NCBI GenBank assembly: GCA_047972265.1
Contig: JBKEAM010000045.1
Location: 1-64,000, forward strand
DNA: 64,000 nucleotides
Direction of reading: 5' to 3'
Source: JAAYCI01 sp047972265
GTDB lineage: Bacteria > Bacillota > Clostridia > Oscillospirales > Ruminococcaceae
Below are positions 41,832-50,674 of the stretch, piece after piece. A program made the translations under genes and the position numbers. Each line of letters opens with the position of its first letter. Position 1 is the first letter of the stretch. The notes under the pieces were generated by a model. The model saw only the letters and a list, made by a program, of their open reading frames with translations, was not told where the DNA came from and ran no database searches.

Positions 41832-42454
41832 TATGCAAATACCTCCTCGATCTTTTTAACTGCATCGACGCTGACAACAAAGTGATCTGCGTTCAGGATG
41901 TCGTATACATTGATGAGGGTAGCAGGGGTTGTTTTAACACCCGGGATGTTGGAAGCGCTTTTTACCAGCTTTTCGTCTACGCTTTCGGTAACCACAAGGG
42001 CTTTGCCGGGTGCGCCAACGGCCTGCAACATAGTTACTACCTTTTTGGTTTTGTACTCTTCTACGTTCAGGCTGTCTACTACAACGATAGCGCCGGCAGA
42101 AGCCTTGGCAGACAAAGCGCTAAGCAGAGCCAGACGCTTTAGTTTGCGGTTTAAACGGTAGCTATAGTCGCGGGGCTTGGGGCCCAGCGCAATGCCGCCG
42201 TGTGTCCACTGCGGAGAACGAATGGAACCCTGACGTGCATGTCCGGTTCCCTTTTGGCGCCACGGCTTACGGCCGCCGCCGCGTACTTCCGCACGGGTTT
42301 TGGTGTTTTGTGTGCCTTGACGCTGGTTGGCCAAAAAGTTAACCACAGCGGCATGCATGGCACGTTCGTTCGGCGTAATGCCGAATATGTCATCCGAAAG
42401 CTGGATGGTGGAGACTTCTTTGCCTCCCATATCCACTACCTTGAATTGAGCCAT
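41831..42454 (-). CDS. rplD: 50S ribosomal protein L4
   Basis: 207 residues; lines the exit tunnel with L22 and, in gammaproteobacteria, represses the S10 operon. TRAEVRGGGRKPWRQKGTGH (tunnel loop, about 45-65) and GPKPRDYSYRLNRKLKRLAL are diagnostic. ATG 42454 lies 8 bp after GGAGG; longer readings have no site. Confidence 0.97.
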   Translation of the reverse strand: MAQFKVVDMGGKEVSTIQLSDDIFGITPNERAMHAAVVNFLANQRQGTQNTKTRAEVRGGGRKPWRQKGTGHARQGSIRSPQWTHGGIALGPKPRDYSYRLNRKLKRLALLSALSAKASAGAIVVVDSLNVEEYKTKKVVTMLQAVGAPGKALVVTESVDEKLVKSASNIPGVKTTPATLINVYDILNADHFVVSVDAVKKIEEVFA

Positions 42455-42468
42455 TGTTGTCTCCTCCT

Positions 42469-43101
42469 TTACGCCTTCACGCTGTTTTGGATGCACACAA
42501 CGCTGCCCTTGGCACCGGGAAGCGCACCCTTGATAGCAATGAGGTTGTTCTCAACATCTACCTTCACCACGGTCAGGTTTTGAACAGTTACACGCTCTGC
42601 ACCCAAGTGGCCGGGCAGTTTTTTGCCCTTAAATACGCGGCTGGGGGTAGAAGTGGAACCCATAGAACCGGCATGGCGCGCTACAGGGCCGGTACCGTGG
42701 CTTTCGCGCAGGCGGTGGCCGTTAAAACGCTTGATGGTACCGGCATAGCCTTTACCTTTGCTGATGCCCACGGCGTCAATCTTGTCGCCAGGTGCAAACA
42801 CGTCAGCTTTCAGGATGTCTCCAACCGTAAGAGCCGAAATGTCTTCCAGACGAAACTCGCGAAGGGTACGCTTGGGAGCAACATCAGCCTTGCTGAAGTG
42901 TCCTGCTGCGGGTTTAGTCACCCTTTTTACGCTTACATCGCCAAAGCCAAGCTGTACAGCGGTGTAACCATCAGTTTCTACTGTCTTCTTCTGAACCACT
43001 ACGCAGGGGCCGGCTTCCAGCACCGTTACGGGTACTACCTTGCCGGACTCGTCGAAGATCTGCGTCATGCCAATCTTCTTTCCAATGATTCCTTTTTGCA
43101 T
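42469..43101 (-). CDS. rplC: 50S ribosomal protein L3
   Basis: 210 residues; assembly initiator whose loop reaches the peptidyl-transferase centre. MQKGIIGKKIGMTQIFDESG and the loop RHAGSMGSTSTPSRVFKGKK are diagnostic. ATG 43101 follows AAGGAGG by 8 bp. A 164-bp gap separates it from rpsJ. Confidence 0.97.
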   Translation of the reverse strand: MQKGIIGKKIGMTQIFDESGKVVPVTVLEAGPCVVVQKKTVETDGYTAVQLGFGDVSVKRVTKPAAGHFSKADVAPKRTLREFRLEDISALTVGDILKADVFAPGDKIDAVGISKGKGYAGTIKRFNGHRLRESHGTGPVARHAGSMGSTSTPSRVFKGKKLPGHLGAERVTVQNLTVVKVDVENNLIAIKGALPGAKGSVVCIQNSVKA

Positions 43102-43265
43102 CGAAATTACCTCCTTAAATGGGGAAGGGAACGCCTTCCGCACAGGTTATTGGTTGAGCACCGTTTGCATGCCGCCAGTTTCTCTCTTATATAAGGTAAG
43201 ACACAGCAACACTTGCGAAGCACCCAACATGACCCTCGCACAGGGGGGTTACCAAAAAAATGTAC

Positions 43266-43577
43266 TTACAGCTTGATCTCAATTTCTACGCCAGCGGGCA
43301 GCTGCAGGCCGGTAAGCGCCTCTACGGTTTTGTTGGACGGACGCAGAATGTCGATAAGCCTTTTGTGTGTACGGCTTTCAAACTGCTCGCGGCTGTCTTT
43401 GTACTTATGTACAGCGCGCAGAATGGTAACAACCTCTTTGTCTGTGGGCAGCGGGATGGGTCCAGACACGCGAGCGCCTGTGCGCTTTGCTGTTTCCAAA
43501 ATTTTCTCCGCTGCAGCATCGATAAGGCTTGCGTCGTAGCTCTTCAGCCTAATCCTGATTTTTTCTTTGACTGCCAA
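43266..43577 (-). CDS. rpsJ: 30S ribosomal protein S10 (NusE)
   Basis: 103 residues; 30S head protein that also acts with NusB in transcription antitermination. IRIRLKSYDASLIDAAAEKI, GPIPLPTDKEVVTILRAVHK and ESRTHKRLIDILRP are diagnostic. First gene of the superoperon, behind a leader of about 320 nt. Confidence 0.98.
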   Translation of the reverse strand: MAVKEKIRIRLKSYDASLIDAAAEKILETAKRTGARVSGPIPLPTDKEVVTILRAVHKYKDSREQFESRTHKRLIDILRPSNKTVEALTGLQLPAGVEIEIKL

Positions 43578-43899
43578 TGAAATCGCCTCCTGTTTTGTTT
43601 TAATTTACGGCGGTTAAGAAATACTGAACACCGATCCGGGTGTTTCATCTTTTTGCATTAGAAAAGCCGGTGAACCGCTTTGCAGTTCGCCCGGACAAAA
43701 CCATAGCAAATTTCGCGTTTATAGCGAGTTAGACCTTGGTTTACACAATTGGCAGAGTGCAAACATATCCCTTTGCTGTCAGTATTCGTCGCCCGGTTCT
43801 AGACCTGGACATACTCTGCGGAAAAACCGGTGCAAAGCACCGCAACCTCCCGCTTCATCGCATGCTTACCCTACCTATTGGCAGGGCATTAACAGTCAC
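43578..43899 (-). promoter_or_regulatory. Structured 5' leader of the S10 superoperon
   Basis: About 320 nt from the predicted start to rpsJ, without an ORF. Hairpins on the mRNA: CGGTGC-TTT-GCACCG (43842-43828) followed by GTTTTT, like a weak early terminator; a CCGG...GAAC/GGTTC...CCGG stem (43694-43667); and a stem near 43646-43624 (ACACC/GGTGT). The length and structure suggest feedback control, as L4 exerts on S10 leaders elsewhere, but no known leader motif was recognised. Confidence 0.6.
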
Positions 43900-43905
43900 C
43901 TAAAT

Positions 43906-43934
43906 ATATTACCAAAACACATCTGCAAATGCAA
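43906..43934 (-). promoter_or_regulatory. Promoter of the S10-spc-alpha superoperon
   Basis: Minus strand TTGCAT (43934-43929), 17 bp, TAATAT (43911-43906). It is the best match upstream of rpsJ. Confidence 0.75.
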
Positions 43935-44126
43935 GCATTTTTTGCATCTTTTTTATTTTTTCTTCAAAACCTTTTATTTTAGGCCTTTATTTCGCTTCTT
44001 CGAACTATAAGCCTAGAAATACCGCCTAGCCCACTCATAGGCCACACAGGCGCACAATATAAAAATTTCTTATAAGATATTTCCATGGATAAATGGTTTG
44101 GGGTGTACAGCAGTATGGCCTGCGAT

Positions 44127-44175
44127 GCTTGTAGGATAATAAGCCTGCATTTTGCGCTACAGGCAAAAACGCAAC
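44127..44175. repeat. 49-bp palindromic repeat, copy 1
   Basis: 42 of 49 positions match copy 2 (44362-44410). The core is a near palindrome, TGCATTTTGC-N7-GCAAAAACGCA. Confidence 0.6.
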
Positions 44176-44254
44176 ATCATTGCATAGTTCACTCCTTTTA
44201 TATGTAGGAAAAGAACAACTAAGCTAAGTGCCTTTTAAGATGTAGAATCCTAAT

Positions 44255-44661
44255 GTTCTTTTTTAAACTAAAAAAGAACCAAAAAAGTTCTGGGGGTTAT
44301 TGCGGAGACCCCCAGCCGCATATTGTTGCTACGCCTGCAAAATGTTCAACAATTCTTTGTTGCTTGCAGGATAACGACCCTGCATTTTGCCCCACGGGCA
44401 AAAACGCAACGCCGCTTCGCGGTACATCCTCATTTTGCAACGGCTCCGCATTTTGAATAAAAATCAGTGCATATATCTGGCTTAAATCCAAAAATATCGC
44501 CGCCTTTATTTCAAATCGCGGGAGCGCTTACAATTTGCGAATGTCATTAAGTACTGTTTTGCAAATTGGCGCGGACGCATCATATCCGCGGGCGGAGGGT
44601 CTGGGAACCATCGCAAGGTTCCCAGAACTTCTTTGCTTACTTTCTTAGTTATAAGAAAGTA
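44255..44661. mobile_element. Possible non-autonomous element with hairpin-containing inverted ends
   Basis: About 407 bp. The left end is a perfect 11-bp-arm hairpin (44255-44279, GTTCTTTTTTA/TAAAAAAGAAC) followed by CAAAAAAGTTCTGGG. The right end, read on the other strand, is a 10-bp-arm hairpin (44661-44638, TACTTTCTTA/TAAGAAAGTA) followed by GCAAAGAAGTTCTGGG. The two ends therefore form imperfect inverted repeats of about 40 bp. Inside each end lies a second stem (CTGGGGGT/ACCCCCAG at 44290-44315; TCTGGGAACC/GGTTCCCAGA at 44600-44626). No transposase; a MITE- or REPIN-like sequence is inferred. Confidence 0.4.
44362..44410. repeat. 49-bp palindromic repeat, copy 2
   Basis: Matches copy 1; core TTTTGCCC-CAC-GGGCAAAA-like palindrome. 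It is followed by GCCGCTTCGCGGTAC, itself a small hairpin. Confidence 0.6.
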
Positions 44662-44688
44662 CGGTCTATCCTGTATTGAACTATCTAC

Positions 44689-44727
44689 AATTTGCCCTAT
44701 GGCCAAAACCGTACCGCCGCTTCAATG
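44689..44727. repeat. Degenerate third copy of the palindromic repeat
   Basis: ATTTGCCCTATGGCCAAAAC followed by CGTACCGCCGCTTC resembles copy 2 and its flank (GCCGCTTC). It lies just beyond the right end of the hairpin element. Confidence 0.4.
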
Positions 44728-44751
44728 TTTTGCCACTTATCCCTCAGCAGT

Positions 44752-45414
44752 TTATTTTAAAGTTTCCTGCTTTACTTTTTTATCCACAACATGGCGCGAG
44801 GCCAGCTCCTGCTGTACTTCGGCAGGGCTTATGCCCATTTCGGCCATTAAAACCAATAAGTGGTAGCAAACATCCGCCAGTTCAAATACCGTTTCTGCCT
44901 TATCGTTTTTCATGGCAGCAATTACAACTTCGGTATTTTCTTCGCCCACTTTTTTTAATATCTTTTCGCGGCCTTTTTCAAATAAGTAACTGGTATAGCT
45001 TCCCTCTACCGGTTTTTTGCTGCGCCCCTCTACAAGATTGTATAGGCTGGAAAGGCTGAAGCGTTTACCCGCTTCAGCCCCTTGCAGGTTGCGGTAAAAG
45101 CAACTGGTTTCTCCCGTATGGCAGGCAGGCCCTGCCGGGCGCACCCGTACCACAAGGGTATCGGCATCACAATCTACATCTATGCCCACAACGGTTTGGG
45201 TATTGCCGCTTGTGGCACCCTTGCGCCAAAGCTCCTGCCTGCTGCGAGACCAAAAACAGGTTTTGCCCTCCTGCAAGGTTAAGGCAAGGCTTTCTGCATT
45301 CATATATGCCAGCATCAATATTTCTCCGGTGTCCTCATGCTGCACCACAGCCGGTATTAGCCCGCGTTCGTCAAAACGCAGGCTCTGTGTATCCACTGTT
45401 TCTTTTTGTTGCAT
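44752..45414 (-). CDS. hisIE: Bifunctional phosphoribosyl-AMP cyclohydrolase / phosphoribosyl-ATP pyrophosphatase
   Basis: 220 residues, steps 2 and 3 of histidine synthesis in one protein. The N-terminal HisI domain (about 1-115) has the metal site DVDCDADTLVVRV and CHTGETSCFYR. The C-terminal HisE domain (about 120-210) has KVGEENTEVVIAAMKND and ELADVCYHLLVLMAEMG. GGAGG 7 bp before ATG. Last gene of the operon. Confidence 0.96.
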   Translation of the reverse strand: MQQKETVDTQSLRFDERGLIPAVVQHEDTGEILMLAYMNAESLALTLQEGKTCFWSRSRQELWRKGATSGNTQTVVGIDVDCDADTLVVRVRPAGPACHTGETSCFYRNLQGAEAGKRFSLSSLYNLVEGRSKKPVEGSYTSYLFEKGREKILKKVGEENTEVVIAAMKNDKAETVFELADVCYHLLVLMAEMGISPAEVQQELASRHVVDKKVKQETLK

Positions 45415-45432
45415 TGTGTTGCCTCCTATTTG

Positions 45433-46206
45433 CTAAACGCTGCCTGCCGAAGCAAGGCGCATGGTAAATCCTTTTTGATGCAGATATTCTTTTAATTCGG
45501 GAATGGGCACCTGTCCATAATGGAACACCGATGCCGCCAGCCCGGCATCCACCTGCGGCAGTGTAAACAACTCGGCAAAATGCTCGCGGTTACCCGCCCC
45601 ACCCGAGGCGATTAGCGGAAGCGAAACCTTTTCGCCAATGGCACGCAGCATTTCTAAATCAAAGCCACCCTTTACCCCATCGGCATCCATGCTGTTTACC
45701 ACCAGCTCGCCCGCGCCGCTGTTTGCACCGCGCACCGCCCACTCGATTGCGTCAAGGCCGGTATCTTCCCGCCCTCCGCGCGCAAAGATATGAAAAGAAT
45801 CGCCCACTCTTTTTACATCCATAGAAAGTACAACGCACTGGCTGCCATACCTGCGCGCCGCATCCTCTATTAAAGATGGGTTTGCAAGGGCCCCGGTGTT
45901 TACGCTTACTTTGTCTGCACCGCAGGCAAGCACCCGCTCAAAATCCTCTACACCCGAGATACCGCCCCCAACCGTAAGGGGAATAAATACCTGCTGCGCC
46001 ACTCGGCAAAGTACATCGGTAAACAGTTTGCGGCGCTCAGCCGATGCGGTTATGTCGTAAAAAACCAGTTCATCGGCGCCCTCGCTATTGTAGCGTGCTG
46101 CCAGCGCAACAGGGTCGTCCACATCCCGCAGGCCCTCAAAATGTACACCCTTTACCACCCGTCCGTCTCTAATATCCAAACACGGGATGATTCTTTTGCT
46201 TACCAC
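45433..46206 (-). CDS. hisF: Imidazole glycerol phosphate synthase, cyclase subunit
   Basis: 257 residues, TIM barrel. With HisH it converts PRFAR to imidazole glycerol phosphate and AICAR. Catalytic Asp residues are in IPCLDIRDGRVVKGVHFEG and VLSMDVKR; phosphate-binding ASGGAGNREHF. It starts at GTG with AAAGGG upstream. Confidence 0.96.
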   Translation of the reverse strand: MVSKRIIPCLDIRDGRVVKGVHFEGLRDVDDPVALAARYNSEGADELVFYDITASAERRKLFTDVLCRVAQQVFIPLTVGGGISGVEDFERVLACGADKVSVNTGALANPSLIEDAARRYGSQCVVLSMDVKRVGDSFHIFARGGREDTGLDAIEWAVRGANSGAGELVVNSMDADGVKGGFDLEMLRAIGEKVSLPLIASGGAGNREHFAELFTLPQVDAGLAASVFHYGQVPIPELKEYLHQKGFTMRLASAGSV

Positions 46207-46235
46207 CGATATGCACGCCCTTTCTTTTATGCTTT

Positions 46236-46946
46236 TTATTGCGCGGCTTGCAGCGCCTCTTCCAGCTTAAGGCTTCCATTATACAATGCGCGCCCCAGTA
46301 TCGCGGCGTACAAATCCATCTCTGCAAGTTTTTTAATTTCACTTAAAGAAGAAACCCCGCCCGAAGCTGTAATTTTAAGCCCCTGAATGGCAGAGAGCTT
46401 TTTGTATGCCTCTATATTGGTACCCTTGCCCGCCCCGTCACGAGAAATATCGGTGTATATAATATGCTCTACACCAGCCTCCCGCATTTTTTGGCAAAAG
46501 GCAAAGCTGTCTTCGCCAGAGATTTCTGTCCAGCCCTCTACCGCTACTTTGCCCTCCCGGGCATCTACCCCTATGGCAATGGCATTACCATATTGCTGTA
46601 CCATCTGTTTCGTAAACGCTTCGTCCCGCAGGGCTGCCGTACCCAAAATCACCCGCCCCACACCGGCTTCAAAACATTTGCGCACGGTTTCGGCACTTCT
46701 TACCCCGCCGCCAAATTCTACAAACAAACCGGTTTTGGCAACAGCCTTCACTACATCCAAATGGCGCGGCTCACCCTCCTTGGCTCCATTTAAATCTACC
46801 AGATGCAAATGAGAAGCCCCCGCCTGCACAAAGCCTTTGGCAAAGGCAGCCGGGTCATCTCCATATTTGCTTACTTCATCATAATCTCCCTGATACAGGC
46901 GTACAACATGCCCGTCCAGCAAATCGATGGCCGGAAACAATACCAT
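46236..46946 (-). CDS. hisA: ProFAR isomerase
   Basis: 236 residues, TIM barrel of the HisA/HisF family. LFPAIDLLDGHVVRLYQGDY (general base Asp) and GVDAREGKVAVEGW (general acid Asp) are diagnostic. GGAGG lies 8 bp before ATG. Adjacent to hisH and hisF. Confidence 0.96.
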   Translation of the reverse strand: MVLFPAIDLLDGHVVRLYQGDYDEVSKYGDDPAAFAKGFVQAGASHLHLVDLNGAKEGEPRHLDVVKAVAKTGLFVEFGGGVRSAETVRKCFEAGVGRVILGTAALRDEAFTKQMVQQYGNAIAIGVDAREGKVAVEGWTEISGEDSFAFCQKMREAGVEHIIYTDISRDGAGKGTNIEAYKKLSAIQGLKITASGGVSSLSEIKKLAEMDLYAAILGRALYNGSLKLEEALQAAQ

Positions 46947-46949
46947 AAA

Positions 46950-47567
46950 CTAAACCTCCGCAAAGGCGCGCAGCATGGCAAGGCCCGCGTCGCCGCTTTT
47001 TTCGGGGTGGAACTGTGTGCCATATACATTTTTGTTTTGTACCGCCGCTGTAACCTGTACTCCATACTCGGCTGTGGCAATAGCAGCACTGCCTGCGCGC
47101 GCGTAAAAACTGTGCACAAAATATACGCTGTCGTTTGGCCCGGCATACTTAAAAAGCGGGCATTGCGGCTGCAAAATTCGCAGGGCGTTCCACCCTATAT
47201 GCGGCACTTTATAACTGTACCCTGCCCTGCTTAAATCTTGCTGCAAGGGCAGTATGCTGCCCGGCACAAGGCCAAGGCCTTTATGCACACCAAACTCGTG
47301 GCTATCTTCAAACAATAGCTGCATACCAAGGCATATGCCCAGCAGCGGTGTACCGGCGGCGGCAACCTGCTGCAAGGGCTGCACCAACCCTCTTTGCTGT
47401 AATCGCTGTATTGCATCCCCAAAGGCACCCACGCCGGGTAAAATTACCCTGTCTGCCCTTTGTATCTCGGCAATATCTCCTGTTACTGTTGCCTGCTGGC
47501 CAATATAGGCAAGGCTGCTTTTTAAGCTAAACAGGTTGCCCACCCCATAATCCACAATGGCTATCAT
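46950..47567 (-). CDS. hisH: Imidazole glycerol phosphate synthase, glutamine amidotransferase subunit
   Basis: 205 residues, class I amidotransferase that feeds ammonia to HisF. Nucleophile Cys in LLGICLGMQLLFEDS; His-Glu pair in GTQFHPEKSG; start MIAIVDYGVGNLFSLKSSL. ATG 47567 follows AAAGGAG by 8 bp; the longer frame is unlikely. A 150-bp gap separates it from hisB. Confidence 0.95.
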   Translation of the reverse strand: MIAIVDYGVGNLFSLKSSLAYIGQQATVTGDIAEIQRADRVILPGVGAFGDAIQRLQQRGLVQPLQQVAAAGTPLLGICLGMQLLFEDSHEFGVHKGLGLVPGSILPLQQDLSRAGYSYKVPHIGWNALRILQPQCPLFKYAGPNDSVYFVHSFYARAGSAAIATAEYGVQVTAAVQNKNVYGTQFHPEKSGDAGLAMLRAFAEV

Positions 47568-47717
47568 GGCATTTTCTCCTTTGTGTTTAGTACGGGGCAT
47601 TGGTTAACACTCCGCCGTTACTGCTTTGCGTCCAATATAAGCTGGGCAAACCTCTTGCATCTCATTCTGTGCGCGGCATTTCAACACAGTTCTATTCATG
47701 CATTGAGTATTCTTTAT

Positions 47718-48308
47718 TTATAGCAGTACGCCCTTTGTAGAGGGAATGGCCCCGCCCAGTTTTTCGTCCACTGCCACGGCGGCGGCCAGTGCCCGCGCCA
47801 ACCCCTTAAAGCAGGCCTCGGCTATGTGGTGGCTGTTGGTGCCTGCCAATTGGCGAACGTGCAATGTTAACCCCATGGTACGGGTAAACGCAATTAAAAA
47901 TTCTTGCACCAACTGGGTATCAAAACTGCCAATCTTTTCGGTTACAAAGGCAAGGGTATCGTATAATCCCGCGCGTCCGCTTATATCCAGCACCACCTCT
48001 ACCAATGCCTCATCCATGGGCAGCAGCATACTGCCATACCGCACAATACCAGCGCCATTGCCCAGTGCTTTTGCAAATGCAGTGCCCAGCGCAATGCCCA
48101 CATCTTCCACCGTGTGGTGGTCGTCCACCTGGGTGTCTCCTTTGCAGGTAAGCACAAGGTCAAATCTTCCATGCCGCGCAAAAAGCTCTAGCATATGGTT
48201 TAAAAAGCCGCAGCCGGTATTTATTTGGTTTTCGCCGGTGCCGTCCAGTTGCAGGGTACAGCTTATTTGGGTTTCGGTTGTATTGCGTTTTACTTCACTC
48301 TTTCTCAT
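47718..48308 (-). CDS. hisB: Imidazoleglycerol-phosphate dehydratase
   Basis: 196 residues, the monofunctional form without the phosphatase domain. The two manganese motifs are visible: GFLNHMLELFARHGRFDL with DDHHTVEDVGIALG, and GTNSHHIAEACFKGLARAL. GGAGGG is 4 bp before ATG. Confidence 0.96.
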   Translation of the reverse strand: MRKSEVKRNTTETQISCTLQLDGTGENQINTGCGFLNHMLELFARHGRFDLVLTCKGDTQVDDHHTVEDVGIALGTAFAKALGNGAGIVRYGSMLLPMDEALVEVVLDISGRAGLYDTLAFVTEKIGSFDTQLVQEFLIAFTRTMGLTLHVRQLAGTNSHHIAEACFKGLARALAAAVAVDEKLGGAIPSTKGVLL

Positions 48309-48317
48309 TATACCCTC

Positions 48318-49382
48318 CTATGCTTGTATGCCCGGCTTTATGATTTGCCGCAAAGCCGCAAATAGTGTTTCCATTTCGTCGTCACTTCCCACAGAAATGC
48401 GCAGCCAGTTTTGAATACGCGGCCTGTTAAAATGGCGCACTAATATTTTTTGTTCTTTTAATTCTTGGGCCAAATAATCGGCTTTAAAACTGAGATGGCT
48501 TGCAAACACAAAATTGGCAAGGCTTTGGGTAACCGTAAAACCAAGCGCCCTTAGCCGGGTAATGGTTTGCTCTCTTGTTGCAACCACCGCATTGCGGCAG
48601 GTTATAAAATATTCTTTGTCTTGCAGGGCAGCGGCACCCGCCGCTATAGACATACTGTTTACATTGTAGGGATTAAAGCTGCTGCGCACCGTTTGTAAAA
48701 CATCCATTAGTTCTTTACAGCCAGCAACCCACCCAATGCGTGTGCCTGCCAACTGGCGAGATTTGCTAAAGGTGCCCACCACCAGTAAATTATCAAATTC
48801 CTGTAGTAAGGGCAGGCAGCTTTCTCCGCCAAAATCCACGTACGCTTCATCCACCACCAACAGCATTTGCGGATTGCGTTTTAGCAGCCCGCGTATCTGG
48901 CTAACTGCCAGCGCCAGCCCTGTGGGTGCATTGGGGTTTGCAATAAAAACCGTTCCCTCGTACCCATCATAATCCTCTACTGCTAGTGTAAAATCTTCCC
49001 GCAGGGGTACAATGGTTGGCACAATGCCTCGCCTTGCCGCATATACAGGGTAAAAGCCGTAGGTTTCATCGGCAAAGGCTACCCCACGCCAAGCAAAGGC
49101 TGTAAAAATAAAATCCAGTGCTTCATCACTGCCGTTTACCGCCATTAAAAGGTTTTGGGGTACGCCGGTTTCTTTGCTAAGTTGCTGCAAAAACAGGCCG
49201 GCGGTTAAATCAGGGTAGCGGTTCATTCCCTCTACCGCTGCCTGCACCGCCTTTAGCACGCCGGGCGCGGGCGGGTAGGGACTTTCGTTTGTGTTTAGTT
49301 TTACAACGCCCTTTAGCCGGGGCTGTTCTCCCGGTACATAGGGGGCAAGCGCCCGCAAAAGAGGATCGGCAAAATTTGTCAC
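48318..49382 (-). CDS. hisC: Histidinol-phosphate aminotransferase
   Basis: 354 residues, fold-type I PLP enzyme. LNTNESPYPPAPGVL, ANPNAPTGLAL, VVDEAYVDFGG and the PLP lysine in TFSKSRQLAGTRIGW are all present. It starts at GTG, overlapping the hisD stop (GTGA), so the two are coupled. Confidence 0.96.
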   Translation of the reverse strand: MTNFADPLLRALAPYVPGEQPRLKGVVKLNTNESPYPPAPGVLKAVQAAVEGMNRYPDLTAGLFLQQLSKETGVPQNLLMAVNGSDEALDFIFTAFAWRGVAFADETYGFYPVYAARRGIVPTIVPLREDFTLAVEDYDGYEGTVFIANPNAPTGLALAVSQIRGLLKRNPQMLLVVDEAYVDFGGESCLPLLQEFDNLLVVGTFSKSRQLAGTRIGWVAGCKELMDVLQTVRSSFNPYNVNSMSIAAGAAALQDKEYFITCRNAVVATREQTITRLRALGFTVTQSLANFVFASHLSFKADYLAQELKEQKILVRHFNRPRIQNWLRISVGSDDEMETLFAALRQIIKPGIQA

Positions 49383-50674
49383 TTTACTTCCTCCCCGCTT
49401 TGGGCCAAGCGTCTGCGCACACTGGCGGCATGCGCGTTCAGCCCCTCGGCATCGGCAAAGGCGGCAGCGCTATTGCCCACCGCCTGCAATGCATTTTTAG
49501 AATAATACAAATAGCTGCTTTTTTTAACAAAATCATCTACCGAAAGCGGGGAAGAAAACCGCGCTGTCCCCCCTGTGGGCAGGGTGTGGTTTGGCCCCGC
49601 AAAATAATCTCCCAGTGCCTCGGGCGTATTATGCCCCAAAAATACACTGCCCGCATTTTGGGCAAGCGGAAGCCAAGAGAAAGGATCCTCTACACAAATC
49701 TCCAAATGCTCGGGCGCCACCTCGTTTGCAATTTGCATTGCCTGCGTAAGGCTAGCCGCCAGCAAAATACGCCCGTTGTTGCGAATAGACGCTTCTGCAA
49801 TTCCTTTTCTTGCCAGTTGGCTTAGCTGCAACGGCAATTGCTGCTGCACCTGCTGCGCCAAAGCGCTACTGGTGGTAACCAGTACGGCGCTTGCCAAGGG
49901 GTCGTGCTCGGCCTGCGCCAACATATCGGCCGCTACCATCTCTGCAGTGGCAGTTTCATCCGCCACTACAAGCACATCGCTGGGGCCAGCTATCATATCA
50001 ATATCCACAAGACCATACACCAGCCGCTTGGCCGTGGCTACATAGAGGTTGCCCGGCCCTACAATTTTATCTACCCTTGCAATGCTTTGGGTGCCATAGC
50101 AAAGCGCCGCTACCGCCTGCGCGCCGCCAATACGGTAAATTTCGGTTACGCCCGCAACCGAGGCCGCCGCCAGTACCCCAGCATTTATCTGCCCATCTTT
50201 GCCGGGCGGGGTTACCATTACAACACGCCGTACCCCCGCAATGCCCGCAGGGATTGCATCCATAAGAACGGTACTTGGGTAGGCCGCCGTACCACCCGGC
50301 ACATATACGCCCACGCTTGCCAACGGCAATACGCGCTGCCCCATTATTACACCGGGGCCTCCATCGGCAATAAATCCCTCGCGCTTTTGCCGGGTATGAA
50401 ATGCCCTTATATTGGCTGCCGCCTGCTCTAAAATACCCAAAAACTCTGGGCCTACCTGCTGGCATGCATCCTCTATTTCGCTTTGCGCCACCCGCAGGCT
50501 GCTTATTTCGGCCTTGTCAAACTGCTTTGTAAAGCGCAGCAGGGCGGCATCGCCCTCTGCTTTTACCGCTTGCAATATTTCTGCCACTGCCTGTGTAACA
50601 TCGGGCTCGGCCGGTTTATTACGTAGCACTGCTTCGGCGGCATCCAGCCCGCGTGCATCCAAAATTTGTATCAC
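49379..50674 (-). CDS. hisD: Histidinol dehydrogenase
   Basis: 431 residues, zinc enzyme performing the last two NAD-dependent oxidations to histidine. RVLPLASVGVYVPGGTAAYP, GPGNLYVATAKRLV, MIAGPSDVLVVADE and LAQAEHDPLASAVLVT are diagnostic. It starts at GTG, overlapping the hisZG stop. Confidence 0.97.
   Translation of the reverse strand: MIQILDARGLDAAEAVLRNKPAEPDVTQAVAEILQAVKAEGDAALLRFTKQFDKAEISSLRVAQSEIEDACQQVGPEFLGILEQAAANIRAFHTRQKREGFIADGGPGVIMGQRVLPLASVGVYVPGGTAAYPSTVLMDAIPAGIAGVRRVVMVTPPGKDGQINAGVLAAASVAGVTEIYRIGGAQAVAALCYGTQSIARVDKIVGPGNLYVATAKRLVYGLVDIDMIAGPSDVLVVADETATAEMVAADMLAQAEHDPLASAVLVTTSSALAQQVQQQLPLQLSQLARKGIAEASIRNNGRILLAASLTQAMQIANEVAPEHLEICVEDPFSWLPLAQNAGSVFLGHNTPEALGDYFAGPNHTLPTGGTARFSSPLSVDDFVKKSSYLYYSKNALQAVGNSAAAFADAEGLNAHAASVRRRLAQSGEEVK

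Larger units (their letters stand above)
43935..44751. other. Gene-free region with hairpins and short repeats
   Basis: About 800 bp between the superoperon promoter and the end of the his operon, with no credible gene: short frames on both strands lack ribosome-binding sites and protein-like composition. It contains the elements listed at 44127, 44255, 44362 and 44689. No terminator with a T-run is evident for hisIE. Confidence 0.6.

Noticed and set aside
43578..43899. Possible SRP RNA or other housekeeping RNA upstream of rpsJ
   Set aside because: The conserved SRP core and other known RNA signatures are absent; the sequence behaves as a leader joined to rpsJ.
44253..44706. Short frames on both strands in the gene-free region
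   Set aside because: Composition follows the repeats and hairpins; no start signals and no recognisable protein.
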